DNA of 34,217 nt from Candidatus Dadabacteria bacterium (GCA_026705445.1 JAPPAR010000048.1:1-34217), one strand, 5' to 3'. Shown: positions 9,532 to 18,091, numbered from the stretch's first letter. Notes: generated by a model from the letters alone, not told the origin. Made by a program: numbers and translations.

Positions 9532-9599
9532 CCGGATTATATATTTTTTCGACATGGGGTAGAATAGAACCTTAAAAATAATCTTGTCGGAGAGAAAAA

Positions 9600-9947
9600 A
9601 TGCTTGCAGACAGAAAAATACCTTTCAGCGAATCCAAGGAAGAAGAGTGGGAAATTCTTAAACAGAAGACCGAAGGCGGCATAGAGCTCATGCTCGAGGA
9701 CTCCCAGCGATGGTTCCTGGCCACGACGGAAGGTGACGGAATCAGGATAACTTCCGCCGAGAAGAACGTGCGTCCGCTTGCCGTTCGCGAACCGCCGCTC
9801 ATCAAGTTCGATGAGTTCAAAAGAGTGGCGGAAGTCTATAATGACTCATTCTTCGGCGGGATAGGGGATCTCTCGGCAAGGCTCGAGACTCACAAGTCAA
9901 GCCCGAACATGCGGTACCTCTTCATGTTGATTTACTATCTGATCTAA
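9600..9947 (+). CDS. Small hypothetical protein, 115 aa
   Basis: I do not recognise this protein. It is acidic and probably cytoplasmic for most of its length, with a WEILKQKTEGGIELMLEDS stretch that looks helical. It ends in a short hydrophobic segment (YLFMLIYYLI) that could be buried or membrane-associated. The start is supported by a GGAGAG ribosome site seven bases before ATG 9600. It follows uvrA by 68 bases on the same strand and could be co-transcribed with it. An 18-bp perfect inverted repeat begins 16 bases after its stop. Codon use looks like that of its neighbours, so I consider it a real gene of unknown role. Confidence 0.6.
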   Translation: MLADRKIPFSESKEEEWEILKQKTEGGIELMLEDSQRWFLATTEGDGIRITSAEKNVRPLAVREPPLIKFDEFKRVAEVYNDSFFGGIGDLSARLETHKSSPNMRYLFMLIYYLI

Positions 9948-9963
9948 AGAACTCCTGAAGCAG

Positions 9964-10006
9964 AACCTAGGCTATTTCAAAAAAAGAATTTGAAATAGCC
10001 TAGGTT
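9964..10006. repeat. Perfect 18-bp inverted repeat with 7-nt A-rich loop
   Basis: The left arm AACCTAGGCTATTTCAAA (9964-9981) is exactly complementary to the right arm at 9989-10006, with a seven-base loop. It ends 22 bases before the ATPase start codon. There is no T run after either arm, so it is not a textbook rho-independent terminator. It could be a bidirectional terminator, a protein-binding palindrome, a cruciform or the trace of a mobile sequence. Confidence 0.9.
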
Positions 10007-10028
10007 ATCAGTTAGACTGCGACTGGTT

Positions 10029-11198
10029 ATGATCAATCGCAACCTAGCACCAAAGCTTATCGAAGCAGCGCGGAAGTTTCCCTCCATCACGCTTACGGGA
10101 CCCCGGCAAAGCGGTAAGACAACATTATGCAGGGCCTTGTTCGCTCACCATCCGTACGCAAGCCTTGAGGCTCCGGACATACGGGCTTTCGCAACTGAGG
10201 ACCCCAGAGGGTTTCTGGCTCAATTTCCAAAAGGCTGCGTAATCGACGAGGTGCAGCGTGCGCCTGACCTTCTCTCCTACCTGCAGGGCATAATCGACGA
10301 AGATCCTTCGCCAGGACGCTGGATACTTACGGGGTCACAGAACTTTTCCCTACTCAAATCGGTCAGCCAGTCTTTAGCCGGGAGGACAGCAGTATATAAC
10401 CTGTTTCCTCTCGCGCGCAACGAGATTACGCGATTCGACATACATCCCCCGAGTCTTGAGGAGACTCTTTTTGCCGGCGGATACCCACGCATATTCGATC
10501 TTGGTCTTGATCCCTCCGACTGGTTTCGCTCCTATGTCACCACTTACGTAGAACGCGATGTGCGAACAGTAAGCAACGTAGCTGACATAGCTACATTCCA
10601 ACGGTTTGTCCAACTGTGTGCCGGGCGTACGGCGCAGTTGCTCAACTATTCGTCATTGGCTGATGACTGCGGCATATCGCAGCCGAGTGCGAAAGCCTGG
10701 ATTAACATACTTGAGACGAGCTTTATCGTTTTCCGCCTTCCGACTTTTCACTCGAACCTGCGCAAGAGACTCGTAAAGATGCCGAAGCTGCATTTCTACG
10801 ACACGGGGCTAGTCTGTTGGCTGCTGGGTATCCGGACACCCGAACAGTTAAACTCTCATCCGCTTCGCGGCCCGATCTTCGAAACCTGGGTAGTCTCGGA
10901 GATAACAAAACACCGAAGCAACAGTGGCAAGACGGGAGGTCTCTCATTTTACCGCGACCGCAATGGAGCCGAGGTAGATATTATCATCGAGGACCCGTCC
11001 CGCATTACGCTTGTCGACGCCAAGTCCACGGCAACAGGATCTTCGGGTCTGTTCAGCGGGGTGCGACGCGTCCGCCAGCACCTGACCGAATTATCCCGTC
11101 CTTGCAGTATAGTCATAGCCTACGGAGGAAATCAGTTCCAGCAACGTGCGGACGGGGATATAGTGCCTTGGCGTAAACTGCATCAAGCAGATTTTTAG
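10029..11198 (+). CDS. AAA_14/DUF4143 family ATPase
   Basis: A 389-residue protein of the widespread AAA_14-plus-DUF4143 family, of unknown physiological role and patchy distribution. The N-terminal ATPase has Walker A GPRQSGKTTL (about residues 24-33), Walker B KGCVIDEVQRAP, and the sensor segment WILTGSQNF followed by SLAGRT. The C-terminal DUF4143 part includes YVTTYVERDVR, a winged-helix-like stretch (NYSSLADDCGISQPSAKAWI) and a nuclease-like end (YRDRNGAEVDIIIED, then LVDAKS) resembling the E/D-x-K core of PD-(D/E)xK folds. The length is normal and no frame break is seen. The ribosome site is weak. It lies between a perfect inverted repeat and the 3' end of a tRNA gene, a common acquisition site. 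Confidence 0.88.
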   Translation: MINRNLAPKLIEAARKFPSITLTGPRQSGKTTLCRALFAHHPYASLEAPDIRAFATEDPRGFLAQFPKGCVIDEVQRAPDLLSYLQGIIDEDPSPGRWILTGSQNFSLLKSVSQSLAGRTAVYNLFPLARNEITRFDIHPPSLEETLFAGGYPRIFDLGLDPSDWFRSYVTTYVERDVRTVSNVADIATFQRFVQLCAGRTAQLLNYSSLADDCGISQPSAKAWINILETSFIVFRLPTFHSNLRKRLVKMPKLHFYDTGLVCWLLGIRTPEQLNSHPLRGPIFETWVVSEITKHRSNSGKTGGLSFYRDRNGAEVDIIIEDPSRITLVDAKSTATGSSGLFSGVRRVRQHLTELSRPCSIVIAYGGNQFQQRADGDIVPWRKLHQADF

Positions 11199-11208
11199 AG
11201 ACGGAATT

Positions 11209-11284
11209 TGGCTCCGGCGGCAGGGCTCGAACCTGCGACCCGATGATTAACAGTCATCTGCTCTGCCAACTGAGCTACGCCGGA
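11209..11284 (-). tRNA. tRNA-Asn (anticodon GTT)
   Basis: On the minus strand the cloverleaf reads 5' TCCGGCG acceptor, D-arm GCTCAGTTGGCAGAGC, anticodon loop CTGTTAA with anticodon GTT, T-arm around GGTTCGAGCCC, 3' acceptor CGCCGGA, discriminator G and an encoded CCA. All seven acceptor pairs match. The gene is 76 bases including CCA. Its 3' end faces the ATPase gene eleven bases away. A promoter match lies upstream at 11319-11346. Confidence 0.97.
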
Positions 11285-11318
11285 ACTGTAAAAATAGAAA
11301 AAAGCCAAAGAGTAGTTA

Positions 11319-11346
11319 ATTTTATATAGATACAGAAAACAGTCAA
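11319..11346 (-). promoter_or_regulatory. Putative sigma-70 promoter of tRNA-Asn
   Basis: Read on the minus strand, TTGACT (11346-11341) and TAAAAT (11324-11319) are separated by 16 bases. Transcription would start near 11312, giving a leader of roughly 28 bases before the tRNA 5' end. It occupies the spacer shared with the divergent rpoH gene, for which I see no equally good promoter. Confidence 0.6.
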
Positions 11347-11365
11347 CAAATCTAATACCGAGAAA

Positions 11366-12259
11366 ATGGCCGGAAAAAAAGAAGACAAAAAGAAGCTGGA
11401 AGAAGTGAGTTCATCTCTTCCCGCGCTTTCAAACTCCCTGCAAAGCTATCTGGCGCAGATCAGGGACTACCCTGTTTTGAGCAGGGAAGAAGAATACGAA
11501 CTCGCGATGAGGCACAGGGAAACGGGCGATCTTGAGGCCGCCAGGAAACTGATCGTATCAAATCTGAAGTTCGTCGTGCGTATCGCGAACGAGTACAAAA
11601 ACTACAACGTAAACACCCTGGATCTTATACAGGAAGGCAACATAGGGCTCATGAAGGCCGTAAGAGGCTTTGACCCCACAAAGGGATACAGGCTCATCTC
11701 ATACGCGGTCTGGTGGATAAGGGCGTATATACAGAATCACATAATGAAAACCTGGAGCCTGGTAAAAGTCGGGACGAATCAATCGCAAAGAAAGCTCTTC
11801 TACAAACTCAGGTCGACGAAAAATAAGATCGAAGCCACGGGAGCCGAGATGGAGGAAGATATTTACTCCGAGATAGCCAAGGAACTTGACGTGCCGGACA
11901 GCCAGGTAATCGAGATGGACCGGATAATGTCCGGAAAAGATCTGTCTCTTGACGCAAATATAGAAGGCAGCACGGAACGCACCTACGTTGACATGCTGGG
12001 GGACACGTTTGACCAGGAGCAGTTCCTTGAAGATTCCCAGACCCGCCCGCTTGTTGCCAAGAAGATAAAAGAAGCCATGGCGAACCTGAAAGAAAGGGAA
12101 AAATACATTATCGAAAGACGGATTCTCACCGATTCTCCCGAAACTCTTGAAAAGCTTTCCCATAAATTCGGCATCTCAAGAGAACGTGTAAGACAGATAG
12201 AAAAAAACGCTCTTAACAAGATCAGGAAGGAATTCCAGAAAGAGCATTTTCACGTGTAG
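11366..12259 (+). CDS. rpoH: Heat-shock type RNA polymerase sigma factor (RpoH)
   Basis: A 297-residue sigma-70 family protein. Region 1.2 (LQSYLAQIRDYPVLSREEE) is followed by region 2 with LDLIQEGNIGLMKAVRGFDPTKG and YAVWWIRAYIQNHI. The diagnostic RpoH box appears as QRKLFYKLR just after region 2.4. Region 4 carries the helix-turn-helix LSHKFGISRERVRQIEKNALNKIR. Length and box place it in the sigma-32 group rather than RpoD, which is much longer. It would direct core polymerase to heat-shock or stress promoters. The start ATG 11366 (MAGKKEDKK) has only a weak ribosome site. It is monocistronic, divergent from tRNA-Asn and convergent with the omp gene. Confidence 0.92.
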   Translation: MAGKKEDKKKLEEVSSSLPALSNSLQSYLAQIRDYPVLSREEEYELAMRHRETGDLEAARKLIVSNLKFVVRIANEYKNYNVNTLDLIQEGNIGLMKAVRGFDPTKGYRLISYAVWWIRAYIQNHIMKTWSLVKVGTNQSQRKLFYKLRSTKNKIEATGAEMEEDIYSEIAKELDVPDSQVIEMDRIMSGKDLSLDANIEGSTERTYVDMLGDTFDQEQFLEDSQTRPLVAKKIKEAMANLKEREKYIIERRILTDSPETLEKLSHKFGISRERVRQIEKNALNKIRKEFQKEHFHV

Positions 12260-12685
12260 AATTTCTGGGAAAAGCATAAATCCGAGGAGGTTCTTGCCTA
12301 TAACCTCCTGAAATTTCTAACTATTATTGAATTAGGGCTCGAATTATAATATGGTCTTTAATAGGGTGTGTGGTTTTTAAAAAGCAAAGCGGAAAAGGGT
12401 CTAGCGGGTCGAGGTCCCTTATGGTTTGTGGGACATAGCGGTGCCTTCGCGTTCAAGTGAAGGCATAGGGCCAGTCACCGTGAATTCATAGCGGGCCCTC
12501 GATTCCGCTTCAGAAAATCTGGGATCCACTTTTGCAATCACCTTTAATACACACCTCATTCGCCCACTTCCATGAATTTTTCCGGCAGAAATGGACTTTC
12601 TCTGCCCGGGCAACCTGAACATCGCAAAGATCAACCAGTGAAAGGTTGTCTGGAATTCACAGGGCAGTCTGATGGATTTGCTAAC
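12260..12685. other. Intergenic region between convergent rpoH and omp genes
   Basis: Two hairpins are visible. GGAGGTT at 12286-12292 pairs with AACCTCC at 12302-12308 and is the best terminator candidate for rpoH, although it lacks a T run. TGCCTTC at 12442-12448 pairs with GAAGGCA at 12459-12465. A TATAAT lies at 12345-12350 without a matching -35 box. A minus-strand frame at 12419-12634 has no recognisable domain and no good ribosome site, so I do not call it a gene. Confidence 0.4.
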
Positions 12686-13546
12686 TCAGAACCGGCGAAT
12701 TATTGCCAGGCGGGCGACAGAAAGTCTGTTTTCAACTTCGTAGGATACTGCCCTTCTGGGAGTTTCTAGCCCACAGCAGGGGTTATCTGCGGAGCGATTA
12801 ACAAGGTGAGCACTCTCTCCGAAATCCATATACAATCCCTCAAGCCTCAAAACCCAGGCGTCGGATAACGCTGCTTCCACCCCGACTCCAACCACCCAGC
12901 CCGCCTCCGCTGAATCCTTACTGAAGGAATCGTCGGGGTCCACCATGGAGCCCGAATCACCGAAATCAATATCGGTTACCGAGTTCCTGATGCCGGCAAA
13001 AGCCAGCCCTCCGGTGACAAAAACCGTCATACGGCCAATTCCTTGCTCAACTCCCCCGCGCGCAGAAACGATCCACGAAAATTCCGATTCGGCAGTTTCA
13101 TCCAAACCTTCAGGATCAAGCTTATTGGTTGATGCCGACACGTTGGTCAACGTGCCGTCAAGTTCCATTCTCAGGGTCAAGCCACCAACATCGAATTTTC
13201 TCCCTAAGATAACGCCGCCGACAAAGCCCGTATCGTCATATTTGGAAATCGAACCGGGATTGCCCCAGTCAGCAAAGCCATCAATATCTATTATCCGGTT
13301 TCTCATAAAACCGGGGCCAGCAAAGACCCCCGCGTAACTGTCGAAGCGCGCAGGTCCGGTCTCGCTCTGTGCGGGATCACCATCGGTTTCGCTCTGCGTG
13401 AGATCATCCGGCATAACACCCGAGAAACCGGCATTTGGACTTACCAAGAAAACGAACAGAAGAACTGCCAAGCTGCCTGCCATGAACTTTGTTCTATTGT
13501 TTTTTCTTGGCACAGCACTTAAAAAGAAATCGATACTCTTTTTCAT
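12686..13546 (-). CDS. Outer-membrane beta-barrel protein (Omp31/OmpA-barrel-like)
   Basis: A 286-residue exported protein. The N-terminus has a long positive region and a hydrophobic segment (FMAGSLAVLLFVFLVSP) with likely cleavage near AGFSG. From about residue 70 it alternates polar and aromatic/Gly strands (SYAGVFAGPGF, GFVGGVILGRKF, LTLRMELDGTL, WIVSARGGVEQGIG, VFVTGGLAFAG, AGWVVGVGVEAAL, WVLRLEGLYMDFG) typical of small eight-stranded barrels. It ends in Phe after LAIIRR, the usual BAM recognition signature. The ATG at 13546 overlaps the alaS stop by four bases (ATGA) and has an AGGAG site eight bases upstream, inside alaS. The specific function is unknown. Confidence 0.75.
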   Translation of the reverse strand: MKKSIDFFLSAVPRKNNRTKFMAGSLAVLLFVFLVSPNAGFSGVMPDDLTQSETDGDPAQSETGPARFDSYAGVFAGPGFMRNRIIDIDGFADWGNPGSISKYDDTGFVGGVILGRKFDVGGLTLRMELDGTLTNVSASTNKLDPEGLDETAESEFSWIVSARGGVEQGIGRMTVFVTGGLAFAGIRNSVTDIDFGDSGSMVDPDDSFSKDSAEAGWVVGVGVEAALSDAWVLRLEGLYMDFGESAHLVNRSADNPCCGLETPRRAVSYEVENRLSVARLAIIRRF

Positions 13547-16161
13547 ATGAGTTCTCCTAGGTGATTCAGCATCTTCGGTATATTTCCAGGCATATTTCCG
13601 CCCGCCTGCGCCATCTCGGCGCCCCCGCCCCCTTTTCCGCCTACAATCCCGGCAAGCTCCTTTACGATTTTTCCAGCATGATAACTGCCGATAAGATCCT
13701 TGGTAATACCCACAAGAATAAAAACCCGGCCTCCATTCTCAGCGACAAGCACAGCGATGCCGTTATTCATTTTCCCCTTCAGATAATCCCAAAGAGAACG
13801 CAGTTCTGCAGGTTTCGAAACAGAAACTTTGACCCGAAGGAGGTTGACTCCTCCCACATCCTCAACTTTGTCAATCAGCTCGGCGGCCGTTTTTACAAGA
13901 GTCCTCGCCCTGGAAGATTCGATTTCCGCCTGGAGCCGGGCACTTTCTTCAATAATTCCGGCAAGTCTGGAAAGAAGTTCGGAGCGGGGGGCGTTAAGGG
14001 TGGTGGAGAATTCGTTCAGGATATCTTCCTGCCCTTTCATGTAATTCCATGCCGCCTGACCGCTTACGGCCTCGATCCTCCTCACTCCCGCGGAAGACGC
14101 GCTCTCAGACACTATCTTCAACATGCCTATCTCACCCGAAGCCCTGACATGGGTACCGCCGCAAAGCTCTTTGCTGTAGTCCCCTATCATTACCACCCTT
14201 ACCCTGTCGCCGTATTTCTCTTCGAATATAGCGGTGGCCCCGTCCTTTATGGCTTCGTCGTACGAAACGTCTTCTTTTGTTAGAACCTCGTCGTCACGCC
14301 TTATTCTCTCGTTGATGATCTGTTCTATGGAATCAAGCTGCTGTTTCTCGATCGAGGAATAGTGGCTGAAATCAAACCTGAGCCTGTCGGGCCCGACGAA
14401 CGATCCTGCCTGATTGACGTGATTGCCGAGGACTTCCTTTAAAACGGCGTGAAGCACATGTGTTGAGGTATGGTGAGCCATAACCCCCTGTCTCCTCGCG
14501 GGGTCGACCTCCATGTGCACATGGTCGCCGACCTGCGCATTTCCCTTCTCGATAACAACATTGTGAATGAAAAACGTGGGGGTGAGCTTTTTCGTATCGA
14601 GGACTTTCGCATGGAATCCCGGCCCGGCAATTTCACCCCTGTCCCCGGTCTGTCCGCCCGATTCCCCGTAAAAAGGAGTGATATCGGTAATTATCTGGGC
14701 TTCCTGACCCTCCCAAGCTGTGTCGGAAATCTCTCCTTGGTTTATTATTCCAGTAACCGCGCCTTCGGAAGAGAGGGTCTTGTAGCCAACAAATTCTGTT
14801 GTCATCTCTCCGGCGAGCTCAAGCAGAACAGATGTAAGGTCGGTTTCTCCGCCGCCGCGGGCGTTTCTTGACTTGGTTCTCTGTCTCTCCATTTCCTTCT
14901 CAAAGCCCTGAAGGTCAATATCTATACCCTCGGTTCTGGTTATGTCTTCGGTTAGGTCGACCGGGAACCCGTATGTATCGTAGAGACTGAAAACCACCTT
15001 GCCAGGGAGCTTCTTCTTTTTCCCAAGCTTTGCGATTTCCTGGTTAAGAAGTTCAAGTCCTCTGTCCACCGTCTCTAGGAACCTCTCCTCCTCGCTTTTT
15101 ACAACCTGGGATACAAAATCCCCCTTTTCCCTAATCTCGGGATAGGCATCCGCCATGATCCCCTCAACTGCGGGCAGGACCCTGTAGATAAAGGGTTCGT
15201 CTATTCCCAGAAACTTGGAGTGGCGGACGGCTCTCCTGAGTATTCTCCTAAGAACGTATCCCCTACCTTCATTTGACGGGAATACTCCGTCCGAGATGAG
15301 AAAGGCAAGTGCTCTTGAATGGTCCGCTATAACCCTCATCGCAACCTCGGTCGAGCGGTCGGTGGAATAATCTCTTCCGGAAAGCTCCTCTATCCTGCTT
15401 ATTATCCCTCTTAGAAGGTCAGTCTCATAGTTGTTCCCCACTCCCTGAAGAACCGCTGTAAGTCTTTCAAGCCCAAGCCCCGTGTCAATGCTGGGACGAG
15501 GAAGAGATGTCATCTCTCCCTTTTGATTTCTCTCAAACTGCATGAACACAAGATTCCAGAGCTCAAGGTAACGATCGCACTCGCATCCGACGGCGCACCC
15601 CGCTTTCCCGCAGCCAAGCGATTCCCCCTGGTCTATCAGTATCTCGGAACACGGACCGCACGGACCCGTATCCCCCATTGACCAGAAATTGTCTTTCTCC
15701 CCCATCCTCACGATCCTTTTCTTGGCAACACCGATACCTTTGTTCCAGATCTCAAAAGCCTCGTCGTCGTCTTTATAGACGGTGACCCAGAGTTTTTCCT
15801 TGGGAAGCCCGTAAACATTGGTAATAAGATCCCATCCATAATTGATGGCTCCTTCCTTGAAGTAGTCCCCAAAGGAGAAATTCCCAAGCATTTCAAAAAA
15901 AGTGTGATGTCTCGCCGTATACCCGACGTTGTCAAGATCGTTGTGCTTTCCCCCGGCTCTGAGACACTTCTGGGAAGAAACCGCTCTTTTGAAATCCCTG
16001 GTCTCATTTCCAGTGAAAACATTCTTGAACTGAACCATCCCGGCGTTGGTAAAAAGGAGGGTAGGATCGTTCTCCGGTATAAGAATGGAACTGCGCACCG
16101 GTTCGTGTCCCCTTTCGGAGAAATACTCGATAAATTCTCTTCTAACCTCGTATCCTTTCAT
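13543..16161 (-). CDS. alaS: Alanyl-tRNA synthetase
   Basis: Charges tRNA-Ala and edits mischarged Ser/Gly. Class II catalytic motifs occur in the N-terminal part (FTNAGMVQFKNVFTG; RHHTFFEMLGNFSFGDYFK; GLGLERL). The editing domain has the zinc site HHTSTHVLHAVLK with CGGTHV later. The C-terminal C-Ala domain ends with GGKGGGGAEMAQAGG. I choose ATG 16161 (MKGYEVRREFIEYFSERGH), giving 872 residues, because AlaS proteins normally begin there and AGGGA lies upstream; an in-frame GTG at 16188 would add nine residues. It lies downstream of the cyclase-like membrane protein gene and its stop overlaps the start of the omp gene. Confidence 0.96.
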   Translation of the reverse strand: MKGYEVRREFIEYFSERGHEPVRSSILIPENDPTLLFTNAGMVQFKNVFTGNETRDFKRAVSSQKCLRAGGKHNDLDNVGYTARHHTFFEMLGNFSFGDYFKEGAINYGWDLITNVYGLPKEKLWVTVYKDDDEAFEIWNKGIGVAKKRIVRMGEKDNFWSMGDTGPCGPCSEILIDQGESLGCGKAGCAVGCECDRYLELWNLVFMQFERNQKGEMTSLPRPSIDTGLGLERLTAVLQGVGNNYETDLLRGIISRIEELSGRDYSTDRSTEVAMRVIADHSRALAFLISDGVFPSNEGRGYVLRRILRRAVRHSKFLGIDEPFIYRVLPAVEGIMADAYPEIREKGDFVSQVVKSEEERFLETVDRGLELLNQEIAKLGKKKKLPGKVVFSLYDTYGFPVDLTEDITRTEGIDIDLQGFEKEMERQRTKSRNARGGGETDLTSVLLELAGEMTTEFVGYKTLSSEGAVTGIINQGEISDTAWEGQEAQIITDITPFYGESGGQTGDRGEIAGPGFHAKVLDTKKLTPTFFIHNVVIEKGNAQVGDHVHMEVDPARRQGVMAHHTSTHVLHAVLKEVLGNHVNQAGSFVGPDRLRFDFSHYSSIEKQQLDSIEQIINERIRRDDEVLTKEDVSYDEAIKDGATAIFEEKYGDRVRVVMIGDYSKELCGGTHVRASGEIGMLKIVSESASSAGVRRIEAVSGQAAWNYMKGQEDILNEFSTTLNAPRSELLSRLAGIIEESARLQAEIESSRARTLVKTAAELIDKVEDVGGVNLLRVKVSVSKPAELRSLWDYLKGKMNNGIAVLVAENGGRVFILVGITKDLIGSYHAGKIVKELAGIVGGKGGGGAEMAQAGGNMPGNIPKMLNHLGELI

Positions 16162-16296
16162 CTGACAAAAATCCCTGGCATACAGCACGGTGAACCGTTA
16201 TTGGCTGAGGAGCAGGTCGTTCAGCCTGGATGGAAAAATATAACAGGAATGGTAGAAAACTGAATTAAAAGAGCGGAGCAAAGTAAGGAGAGAGCT

Positions 16297-17715
16297 CTAT
16301 CTTCCGGCCCGCTGCAATGCTTCTTCCTCAACCCCGGTAACGGCGTAACAGAGGTTCCCATCGACCTTTTCACGCCTCACTTCGAGATAATCGCTTGCGC
16401 CCTCGCGGAAACCGGTCGTAACAAACACGCTCCATGCCCTCGCTCCATCGCAAAGAGCCTTGGCCTCGTCCACAAAGGGTTTTGCAAGCGCGAAAACGTC
16501 CGATTCATCTGACACCGGCAAATCAGCCGAGGAAATGCCCATCTTAAGCTTTATATCCGACCGGGTAGAGATTTTCTGACCATCGACCACCCCGGCGAAA
16601 AGCTGCATCATCTCAACCGCGCAGCACACGCAATTGAGCTTTGCAACGGGTCCGGGATCGGGGCTGGTGAAAAAAGCCACCACCTCATCGCGAAGTATGG
16701 CCTCCACGGTTCCTCCGAAGGAGCCTACAGTGGTTGAAACGGTCTTTCTGTAATCGGCCGTAAGAGAGTTGACGCTGGATGGCGAAACATCTTCAATCAG
16801 GGTTTCAAAATCCGCGATCTTTACGACGAGTATGCTGATATCTACCTTCTTCCCCTCGGAATCCGCAACCTCGGTAACGGCGGAGGGAGCCTCTTGTTGA
16901 GGTTCGGCATCCTCTTCTTCAACATGCACGATTTCCACCAGCCCCTCATCAAACGAATCTTGGGGAGCCTCAAATGCAGAAACATCAGAAGATTGCTCCT
17001 CTCTTAAGACTATCTTCGGCCGGAAATCCGTCGGCAGTTCATCCGAACGGTCAAAGTCCGCATCTTCCAAATCCTCCGTGTCGTCCCGGTCGGCCGATCC
17101 GCCTTCAAGCGAAGAAACCATTTCGTTGAATTCACGGCAAAGCCACTGAACCCCCGCCCCCGCAATGAGCGAAGACCGCCCATCCAGGCGGACCGAGTAA
17201 TCTCCGCTGGCAACAGAACCTACAGCTTCAGAGAATTCCCCCATGAACCGGAATGCCCGATCACTTATAAAACGTATCAGGGAAGTAAAAACAACTGCCA
17301 TCAGGGAAGCGAAAATGAGGCTCCAGAGCAAAGCGTCAAGGTGGAAGTTTTTCCCAACAGAACTTCTCAGACCCAAAAGGACAGTCTTTCCCTCAGGTCC
17401 CTTGAGGGTGAGTTTCTCAAAACCCTTGTCATCCTGAAAACCGAAACTCTTCTCAAGCACCCCGTTATGATCAAGCAGCCTTACGTACCCGACATTGTTT
17501 CTCGTATCAAGAATGCTTCTCGCGCGGTCGGCGAAAAAAACCTCCTCGCTGAACACTTCTTCCATCCCCTCAACTATGAGGTCGGCGTACTTCTCCGGGA
17601 AATAGAAATACTGGAACGCGAAAACCGCCAGAAACGAGAGCAGGAAACAGAAAATAAATACGGGAAAGAATGGAGCTAGATTGAAAGATTTTTTCCGGTT
17701 TTTCAAAGCACTCAA
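16297..17715 (-). CDS. Membrane protein with HAMP region and degenerate class III cyclase-like domain
   Basis: A 472-residue inner-membrane protein. TM1 is at about residues 13-36, an extracytoplasmic segment at 37-125, TM2 at 128-150, a HAMP-like region at 150-203, a very acidic linker at 205-290, and a C-terminal domain at 291-460 with the layout of class III adenylate/guanylate cyclases. The first metal-binding Asp of the usual FADI segment aligns with Lys299 in ILVVKIADF, while the second survives in AILRDEVVAFF (Asp343). This suggests the domain no longer makes cyclic nucleotide and may sense or bind a partner. The start is a TTG at 17715. It lies between rpmA and alaS. The domain assignment rests on pattern reading only. 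Confidence 0.65.
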   Translation of the reverse strand: MSALKNRKKSFNLAPFFPVFIFCFLLSFLAVFAFQYFYFPEKYADLIVEGMEEVFSEEVFFADRARSILDTRNNVGYVRLLDHNGVLEKSFGFQDDKGFEKLTLKGPEGKTVLLGLRSSVGKNFHLDALLWSLIFASLMAVVFTSLIRFISDRAFRFMGEFSEAVGSVASGDYSVRLDGRSSLIAGAGVQWLCREFNEMVSSLEGGSADRDDTEDLEDADFDRSDELPTDFRPKIVLREEQSSDVSAFEAPQDSFDEGLVEIVHVEEEDAEPQQEAPSAVTEVADSEGKKVDISILVVKIADFETLIEDVSPSSVNSLTADYRKTVSTTVGSFGGTVEAILRDEVVAFFTSPDPGPVAKLNCVCCAVEMMQLFAGVVDGQKISTRSDIKLKMGISSADLPVSDESDVFALAKPFVDEAKALCDGARAWSVFVTTGFREGASDYLEVRREKVDGNLCYAVTGVEEEALQRAGR

Positions 17716-17817
17716 GGTAAATTTCCGTCTAACTTATCCAGAAGGACAACATGCCGGTAAAAGTATTCAGTAATTATAATAGGAGAAAAACAAAAAACTA
17801 GTTTTACGGGGAACCGC

Positions 17818-18072
17818 TCAGGCAGGAACTACGGAAACCTTTGTTCTGCCCTTTCCGGATTTCTGAAATTTCACAACCCCGTCAGACATTGCGAATATCG
17901 TGTAATCCTTTCCAAGCCCCACGTTCAGACCAGGCTTAATGCTGGTACCACGCTGCCTTACTATTATGTTCCCCTTGACAACCGGCTGGCCTCCGAATTT
18001 CTTTACGCCAAGCCTTCTGCCTATGGAATCCCTTCCGTTTTTGGAACTTCCGCCACCTTTTTTGGTTGACAT
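17818..18072 (-). CDS. rpmA: 50S ribosomal protein L27
   Basis: An 84-residue protein with the full L27 pattern: the flexible basic N-terminus ([15 protein letters not shown]), [25 protein letters not shown], then [14 protein letters not shown] and [16 protein letters not shown]27 reaches the peptidyl-transferase centre through its N-terminal tail. Length is normal, and there is no Firmicutes-type N-terminal propeptide. It lies 19 bases downstream of rplU, the standard rplU-rpmA pair. The obgE gene often found next is absent; a cyclase-like membrane protein gene follows instead. Confidence 0.97.
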   Translation of the reverse strand: MSTKKGGGSSKNGRDSIGRRLGVKKFGGQPVVKGNIIVRQRGTSIKPGLNVGLGKDYTIFAMSDGVVKFQKSGKGRTKVSVVPA

Positions 18073-18091
18073 GCTTACTCGCCTCCGCGAA

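Noticed and set aside
12345-12350. TATAAT as a promoter of a small RNA
   Set aside because: No -35 element at acceptable spacing and no downstream structured RNA ending in a terminator.
12419-12634. 71-aa minus-strand frame between omp and rpoH
   Set aside because: No good ribosome site and no domain. It is probably chance coding potential in the intergenic region.
17740-17817. Terminator after rpmA (AAAACTAGTTTT palindrome)
   Set aside because: The palindrome has no room for a loop and is simply A/T-rich, so termination cannot be supported.
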